Origin: Chaetoderma sp. LZ-2023a | Lineage: Eukaryota > Mollusca > Caudofoveata > Chaetodermatida > Chaetodermatidae | Assembly (NCBI GenBank): GCA_034401795.1 | Contig: CM067371.1 | Coordinates: forward strand, 82,463,306-82,527,305 | Direction of reading: 5' to 3' | Length of the DNA stretch: 64,000 bases | Shown here: positions 54,201-63,200 of the stretch, piece by piece | How positions within the stretch are numbered: position 1 is the stretch's first letter | Layout of the letters: every line of letters begins with the position of its first letter | Notes under the pieces: generated by a model | Told to the model about the DNA's origin: nothing | Databases searched by the model: none | What the model saw: only the letters and a program-made list of their open reading frames with translations | Program-made: the position numbers and the translations under genes

Positions 54201-57200
54201 GCGTAGGAGTGAGATTCATGCCTTATCAGCCGAGGAAGACCGTTTTGTGGTTACAGGGGAAGGCCTTAAGCTGCTACCTAGGATTAATTTCTTGGCTAAG
54301 AATCAGTCTTTGAAATATCCAGGTCAACCTATTTTTTTGCCAGCTTTAACTAGATATGATCCTAATTCTAAAGCATGGTGTCCCGTCCGGGCGCTGCTCC
54401 GGTACAAACAACGTACATCGGAGTGGCGCACCAACCAGTCAGCGTTATGGTTGTCATATATTGAACCCCATGGCACGGCGTCTAAGGACACCATTTACAG
54501 GTGGATTGTAGAATGTATTCAGTTTTGTCATAGATCCGCCACCGGGAAGCAGGTTGACATGGCCAAGGCTCACAGTGTCCCCGGCATAGTGACATCCACT
54601 GCCCTGTTTAATGGGGTCCCTGTGGATGACATTATGTCGGTTGCTCAGTGGCACTGTGAGTCAAGTTTTACAGACCATTATCTCCGTGACACCTCGAATC
54701 CTCTCGCCTTGTCGATTTTGAAAAAATAACTAGGTGTACATTTTTTATGATTGGTTTCCTCATTGCTTATATATTTCACAATTAATTAATGGAAACAACC
54801 ACTTTTTGGGTCTGCATCAGTCTTCACCACTGGGGAGATGATGTCAGCAGCCAAGTTCAACAAGGTCAGTCTTGTTCATGTGGTGTCCATTGTTGATTGT
54901 ATTGTCACGTTACCCGTTGTTATTAACATGGTGATGGTTTGTGTGTTTATGTGGTTCATTATTGAGAGTATACGAAAATGGAGCCTTTTCGTCTCTGTCC
55001 TATAGTACATGGCACTTGTACGAAGAGAGCGTATAGGACATTGAGGTCAGTCGAGTCTTCCTCCCAGGAAGGGGGGGGGGGGGGGGTGGTGAGCGCATAT
55101 GACATTCGGTCATCTCTCATAGATCAGTTGTGTTATCCGATGGGTTGTCAAATCCTGACTGTTTTTTCATACAGTTTCAGAAGTTTAAGTGCCTTAAACG
55201 CAGAAAAGCGTATAGGGATGAGCTGGTCTTTTGACCTCGCCTCCCTCCCGCTGAATTCCCTGTCGATTATCTGGCAATATCAAAAAGTATTAGGGAGGTA
55301 AGTATACTCTTGAAGTGAAATAAACGAAATCAAGGATTTCTTTTTTCACGAGAGAGTTGATACTTATCTCCCTAGATACGGACCCGGCCTCTCCACCCCA
55401 CAGAGGCTCGGTCTTCAGGCTCTTAATAGTTGCATGTGTGTCAGCCAATAAATTAGTCAGAGGATGTGCTAGTCTGCGCATGCGCGGTGGTGGGGCTGGC
55501 ATCCACCGGACTACACTCTGACTCCCTGCCGAGTAGGGGCACCTAACTGTTTTAATCTGAGTGTTTTATTGAGTGAAAGCCGATATTTAGCAATATCAAA
55601 AAGTATTAGGGAGGTAAGTATCAACTCTCGTGAAAAAAGAAATCCTTGATTTCGTTTAAAGTATGTCATTATTAATACATTTCCACAATCCACAGTGATG
55701 GCTTCTGTTATAACACCAGCCTGTCAGTCATGTAACTATGGCTAAATTATCTCTTAAGCACTGACACTACTAGTACTACGATTGCAAGTACCGGTAAAAC
55801 AGTGCATAAGTACTTTTGTTACTTAGGATTTGCAAATGTAAGCGGCTCATTCTGGGATTAACCAATAAACACAAATTTAAGCCAAAAATGGCTTCTGCAG
55901 TGGTCTTTAGAACTGTCCATATGCAGTTTAAGAGAAGACTATTTTTGAAAATTTACCACCAGCATGACTGGCTCGATAATCGAGCCAGTTATTCCAGTGG
56001 TAAATTTTCAAAAATAGTCTTCTCTTGGTCTGCAAATAGACATTTTCTATGAGAAAATTTATATTTTCTTGAACAAATTTAGGTGTTAAAGGGTTAATGA
56101 CATGTCAATTGATGTCTGAGATGATTTCACTATTTAAATGATTCTATTGTAACTTAATTTCCAACTATATATAAATGCTAATATTGTCTCTTTATATACA
56201 ATCATGAATATTGATTATTCTGTTGTTTATATTTTAAATGTTGCTCTATTTTTGTTCACCAGACCAACCCTTACCCTCGCTTATAATTATTTTCCCTCAT
56301 CACGTTCAACCTCTGTTCATGTGTACCATGCTGAATCCGTTCTGATTCCTGCTCTTCAATGCATCAGGTTTGAGGAAAATGGGATTTATTAATTTAATTT
56401 AGTAACTTACTATTCTGTTTGTACATACATGTATATGCATGCATCTTCCCACCCATCTGTCCATCCAGTCATGCAGATTCTGGTTAAGATTTAGTCATTT
56501 AAGGATCAAGAGCTGTGAAAAAAAAATGAAATTAGTATCCATTTGTAGGCCATGAGAAGGCTGTTTTTGAAATTTTTTCACTGGAATGCTTGATATACTT
56601 GTAACCGAGCAAGTCAATCCAGTGATACATTTCCAAAATACCCTCTTGGCACCAAATAGAAATTCCCTCAAGACCACAACAGAGGCTGGTTTTGGCCAGT
56701 TCGACCATTAAGCCTTTCGTGATGAAACCGGCCAAAACCGGCCCCTGTAGTGGTTTTGAGTAATGTCCATTTACAGGCCAAGAGAAGACTATTTTTGAAA
56801 TTTTACCACTGAAATGACTGACTAAGTAACCGAGCCAGTTATTACAATGGTAAATTTTCAAAAATAGTCTTCTCTTGGCCTGCAAATGGACATTAAATAA
56901 GTAAATATTTTAATTTTTCGAAGAAATTTAGTCACTAAGGGTTAAAGGGTTAGTTCTCAGTAACTTGCCCGATAGCTTCTACATATGTAATGAAGCCTCA
57001 TGTGCAGATTGAACAGGGATCTAAGAATAAGTCTATTATTTTTTTAGTCAAACTCAAAATTACTGAACATTGCAAGATTTCATTCACAGGAATTGCTTTA
57101 AATTATAGACATTAAACAAGTGGAAATTTTCAGAATTACTTTATAAATTATAAATTATTTATAAAAGGGGCCATATCTGTAACATGTTATCAAACAGATG

Positions 57201-60200
57201 AATTTCACGGTTGTATAGCCATTGGACATATTTGGATGAAAGGTTTCGTGGAGTGTTTATTAAACCATGCTCACATCACTGATATGCATAATTAGGGACA
57301 GTGGTTTTCCGTTTCAACATTTGCTATTTTCGGGTTCACAGAACTGTCAAATTTGTGTTGTGCAATGTGTTATTACTACCCAGACAATACAAAGTTATGG
57401 TGGCAAAGATATGGGTGGGTATCACCATACAAGTTTATGAGAGAATGCCTTCTGGAGGAAAATGCCTTTAACCTGTTAATTTCCATTTGCTTCCCTTTTG
57501 ATTTACAAATGTTTATCAGAAAATTCAGTGTTCTGTGGATTCCTGTTTGAATATCACATTTCCGCTTTAAATTACCAAATCCATGATTTACGTTCATTTT
57601 CCATTATCGCGGAAAACCACCGTAACCACCACCCCTACGTACGTGACATAGTGCACAATAACTCCCAAATTTATCGTTCACCCATTCAAATAGCAAATGT
57701 GCTTCATGACAGAACATGCATCAGGAAAACAGTCATCTGAATTACGAATAGGCCTATTGTAAGCATGTTTCCTGTTCTCCTCACCTGATGACTTATCATA
57801 GGAATTACATATACCACCATTAACACAGGTGCCAATAATACTTCCAAGTGATTCCTTTCTGAACTATTCCTAATTTATGTATTAAATTTAATTATTGCAG
57901 ACTGGATTGGGAACGTTGATAGAGTTCATCACTAGAAGTCCTGTGTTGTATGAGAGCTTGCAGAAGTCTGATGCTTATCGGTAATTATTTGAGTGGTTGT
58001 TCTCGTGCCATCAAAGCAGAAGTGAAACAGGTATCACTTTTCTGATGGCGATGGCAGCAATATTCACATTTGCGCTTAGGAAATACTTTGCCTTATATTT
58101 CAGGCTTGAGTATATATATAATGTGATGTCACAAGGTCAAAGATTGCGGTCCCAGTGACCTTGGTAACCAACTGGCCTTTTTCAACGTTAACCTTTTAAT
58201 GGTCAAGCCGGCTCAAATCGGCCTCTGCACTGGTCTTCAGGAATTCCCATTTACAGGCCATGAAAAGTATGATTTTGAAAATTAATCACTGGAATAACTT
58301 GCTCGATAACCGAACCAGTCATTCCAGTGATAAATTTCCAAAAATAGTATACTCATGGCCTGCAAATGGACGTTTCATAAACAAATATTTCAATTTCTTT
58401 TTAACGAATTTGACCATTAAAGGTTTAGGCTTCTGTGTTTAGGCAAACTGCTCAGCTTAATGGACCTTTCCAGTTTTAGCCATGCCTCACCCATCCCTAG
58501 TTAAGCTCTGCCCACACCTCGCCCATGTTGGGATTGATCGATTCCTGAACTCCCTGGCTATCAATTTCCAGAAAACTATACAGATAAGCTGTTAAATATT
58601 TTGAAACTAATTTGACTGGGTGCTGTTGCTGCCATAAGCAGCAGCAGCTCCCAGTCAAATTAGTTTCAAAATATTCAACAGCATGTTTATTAAATGGTAA
58701 AGACCTACAATTCGTACAATGTGATGCACTATTAAGCATTAAAGATGGACGATATCGAATCATTCATGATGCCATAATCGTGACGTCAGACTACACGTCA
58801 CTTAGTTGATTATGACATCATATGACGGATGGATAAACATCGAAAGGTTAATTACCTCATGATTGGTTGACACTAGTGCAACTACATGTAACTAAGGTTA
58901 CATGGTTGGTTATGCTGTTAGGAATCAGTGTGATGACGGTGACATGAATAAATTGATTTTAAAATACCAGTATCTGAATATTAAGGCACATATACAGGAA
59001 AGCTGTCGAATATTTAAAATCTAATTTTATTGGAACGAGTAACAGATCCCAGCCAAATTGGGTCAAAATATTAATCAGATAATTCCTTATATCATAAAGA
59101 ATTTACTTTTTCTGGTCTATGTGTTAAAAACGATAGGGTTTACAACACACGCACCAGTATCTCGCAATGACCTTGTTTCGAAAATGGACACAAACTCACT
59201 CATCATGGGACACTCAGATTTCAGTATGGCCCCCAAATTTGAGGGTTGGCGGCCCTGGATGCCACAAAAAAGTGTATACTAGACACAATTAGATGACTCA
59301 TCTGAGATAATTTACCAGTTGTTCTTTAGCAATATCATACTTTTCCTATGTTCGATACGAAGGAGACTGTAAAATGGTCTATGCACACTTCTATAATTAT
59401 TATTAGATTTTATTTTGTTTTCAGTCATGTAATCTATATCCTGAATTTGTATGGCTCTAACGTGCATATTCAGAGCCTGGGAATTAGGGTGCTTGCGTAT
59501 CTTATTCAGGCAGGTATGTTATATGCAGTCAAACCTGTGCACGAGACTGCATCTCTTTAGGGACGGTCACATATGAGAGGTGTGACTAGCTATGTATAAC
59601 AATGTATTTGTAAAGATATATCAAGAAAATAACAAGTGTAACACGCTATTGTTGCGACTTAGGCAGATTTGTCAGACTTATACTGGTTGTGAGTCTATGG
59701 GAAGAATGTTTTTGAAACATACAACTAGAATTACAGTCATTGCAGTGGTGAATTTTCAAAACTGATTCTTTTGGCCTGAAAATGTACATTTATTACTGCA
59801 TGTATAAATGTATAACAGAGTTAACTCTTAACACTGATGTCAGACTTATAAATTTTCAAATTAAATTACTAGATGAACTGGTGTTCATTTTTCAACAAAT
59901 TTGGTGGAAGATGGTGCTGTCATAGACAGCAACATTGTCCACCTAAATTGTTGAAAAATGTACACCAGTTTCTTTGCGATTAACAAAGTAAAAGATAGAA
60001 TATTGACATCAGAGTGGTAAGGGTTAAAGACTAATGTAAATCGTTGACTTGAGATTGTATCTAAAAAGTTTACAAACTGACATATCCTAGTAACAACTAA
60101 AACTGGAATGTTATTACAGAGTATATTATAATATTCAGTTCAGTTGAACTCCTGTTCAGTTGTAATAACAATGCGTTTAAAACAGGAAGTACAGTATATT

Positions 60201-63200
60201 CTAGGGAAATTATGATTGTCTTATTTGCAATCAGGAGAGACAATTAGTAAATCCACTTTCAGCTATGCCCCCACCCATCTCTATTTAAGGTCCACCAATG
60301 TTGTGAACATATTGGCAGGTTGGGATCAATTTATATATGAAACGAATCCGGAATTCCCAGAATCTTAGTTTCATAGAAACTATACAGCTACATGTAACCT
60401 ATTGAGTATTTTGAAACTAATTTCAGCAGGCGCTGTCAAATTAGTTTCAAAATATTCAACCAAATGTTTATTAAATACTAAAAACATACAATTCGTACAA
60501 CTTGACAGACTATTGAGAGTTCATGACAGACTTAGATACACCATACATTACGTAGTTGATTTTGACGTCAGCCTGCATGTGACGTAGTTGATTATGACAT
60601 CATATACTTGATCAATAGATTGGATATTAAAGATATTAAAGTTGGTTGTTGTCAAACTTACATATATAACAGGGACCAGTTAAATGTATCTAAAAGGCAC
60701 TGATAATTAATCTCTCAAGAATGTTCTGGTTGAAACAATAATCTCATTGGCTTGCAATGATTACGATTTCATAAAACCCTATCAGACGTCCGCATTATTT
60801 ATCTTAAATCTTTACATTTTGTACATACCTATTGACCTGTCAGTTTGAATTATTCTTGTCGCTTTTTCATGAAAATTGGTTGACAGCAACAGCTCTTGAC
60901 AGAACTGTTCTCAAAATAAGCACAATTTTCCTTTCGCATGCGTTAGTTCCTGTACTGGATAGTTAAGGTGCTATAGATTCATGGAAAAGGAAAAATCTTG
61001 TTTATTTTTTAGAGCATTGTTGTTGCAGAGCTGCTGCTGTACTGGCAATTCTGGAAAGGACTAGAATTTGAACATTTAAATTTAGTGTCTGGAATCTTGG
61101 AAAACTAGCTTTTCTCATGGATGTATCATGGAATTAAATTTTAATCCTTTAAGTGTTGCACAAGGAAAAAAGCTGGCTTCTTTAGTGGTCTTGGGAATTA
61201 TCCATCTGTAGGCCAAGAGAATGGTATGTTTGGAAATATTTAAGTGGACTGACTGACTCGATAATTGATCTCGTCATTCCAGTGATAGATTAAAAAATTG
61301 CATCTGTAAATGGACATCCACTAAGAAAATATTTTCATTTTCCTGATCAGTAAAGTCTTGAAAACTTTTCCCGAAAATGCAGCATCTCGATAAATTATAT
61401 ACCTGTAGTGAATATTTTGTCCTAAGTAGAAACAGCTTCCAGTCAAATTATTATTTGCCAAATAATCAAGTTAGTGCATCTTAGGCCGTGTTCTCACTAG
61501 AGACTTAACCATGCATTATTCCCGATTAACTATCCAGTGAAAACACAGCCGTAGACCGTATAAATCTAGTCATGGAGGTCTTTTGGAATTTAAAACGGAG
61601 ATAATGTTGCATAAATCTTGTATAGTATACGTTCGTTTGTGCGTTTTCTAGAATCAATCATGATTGAGATAGCAGAAGATCAGAAAGATGAAGAGCTATC
61701 TGACATGATGACAGCGGCGCTAACGCGATTTCCTGATGACATCGCTATCCTGGAACACGCTCTGCTGGTGCTTCACTATGCACTGCGAAACAGTAAGCCT
61801 AACTTATGCACCTGCCCTAACTGCCCGCACCTATTTAGAAGACTGATTACATCTTATTCGCGAAGTAGCGGCCATATTCACCCAATGTATGTAAAAAGAG
61901 ACTCACACTATTTGCACATTTTTATCGAACTTAAGTACCCTTCGTGAAAAAGTCCCATGGGGTTTATTATCCCTTCGAAAATGAAGTTTGAGGGGCCATA
62001 GGAATGCGCCCATTAATACATTCCGAACAATAACTTGTGTGTTTGCCTGCACCAATTTTAACCAGATTTGTTATACCGCTTAGTATTACAAATACAGAGG
62101 CCAAGTTTAAATTCCATCAATTTGCGTCAAATTTACACAGTTATTTGTCCTTGCAAGTAGGAAATTTGAAAAATTATCTGTTTCCAGACAAAATTGTGTT
62201 TGCTGGTGCCGATTTAATCCAGCTTCGGCATATCACTTAGTAATACAAATATGGAGGCAATAACTAGACTGAACAAATTTCAACCAAATTCAGAATTTTA
62301 ATTAATACTATTTAGTCGGAGATTACCTTCGTGTTTCGTTAGTTATCACTCTTGAAAATATAAACTTTGTTACATTTTCCATTTCTGGTCAATGGCTCAT
62401 GCTAAACGGTTTGAACCAAATTCAGAAATTAGATTAATGGTATCAAGGCTGAGGTCAAGTTCTTGTTTCCTTAGTTTCCGTAAATATTTGCCAGAGTTAA
62501 CACCCTTGAAAAATACAAACTTCATTACTTTGATGTCATTCCCTTACAACAAACACTGTAATGTAAGCACATATGTCAGTTATATGTAGCAGGAAAGTGA
62601 ATTGGCCAAATTCAGTACATTTCATTTGAACATGAGCGGGAATCGAGGGAATTTGTATTGCCTGCAATGCCTTGTTATGTTCCTAAAGTATGAATACCAA
62701 TATTCTTTCAGATTTATGTAAACAGGATGCGTTCATGCTGTCAGGCTTTAGTACAGCGGTGACTTCATTAAGGAGCCATCTTCATAATGACAACATTGCA
62801 TTGCCGGCATTCCAGCTGTTTATGTCTCTTGCTAATACAGGTATGTCCAGCAACAGTTTAACCCAGGGTCAAAGGTCGCGTTTGCTGATGGTGAATAATT
62901 AACTCCTGTAGCTTATACCCAGTCATAGAAAGAAAACTATGTTTGAAAATTTATCACTCGAATGGCTGGCTCGATAGCTGGCTCGATAGCCAGCCATTCC
63001 AGAGGTAAATTTTCAAAAATCTCTGCCTGTAAATGGGCATTCCTCAAGACCACTGCAGAGGCCCATTTTGGCGGGATTGACCATTTAATGGTTAAACATG
63101 TTAAAGAATTTAATAATATATTTTTCTTGACATATGTATACTTTATCAACAGCAGCAATTAGTGGCAACTCACGTTTTCTTCAGCCAAATTTCTGTTGCA

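Larger units (their letters stand above)
48700..55657 (+). mobile_element. DIRS-type retrotransposon, near full length (copy 2), 6.96 kb
   Basis: A left inverted terminal repeat (48700 to about 48905) and a right one (about 55448-55657) enclose a Gag-like frame, RT/RNase H and a tyrosine recombinase, all on +. An internal complementary region at 55274-55373 joins the complements of both outer ends. There is no target duplication, as expected for recombinase-mediated integration. The coding part is GC-rich, unlike the AT-rich intron it sits in. Several frame breaks show that it is inactive. Confidence 0.95.

Noticed and set aside
40468..55657. Reading the RT-bearing elements as endogenous retroviruses
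   Set aside because: No protease, integrase, envelope or direct LTRs. The tyrosine recombinase, inverted ends and internal complementary region identify DIRS retrotransposons.
61013..61060. Possible extra coding exon of the ARM-like gene after a tttattttttag acceptor
   Set aside because: Any reading gives a repetitive, unlikely peptide and no good GT donor follows. Exons 59425-59513 and 61652-61792 join in perfect phase without it.
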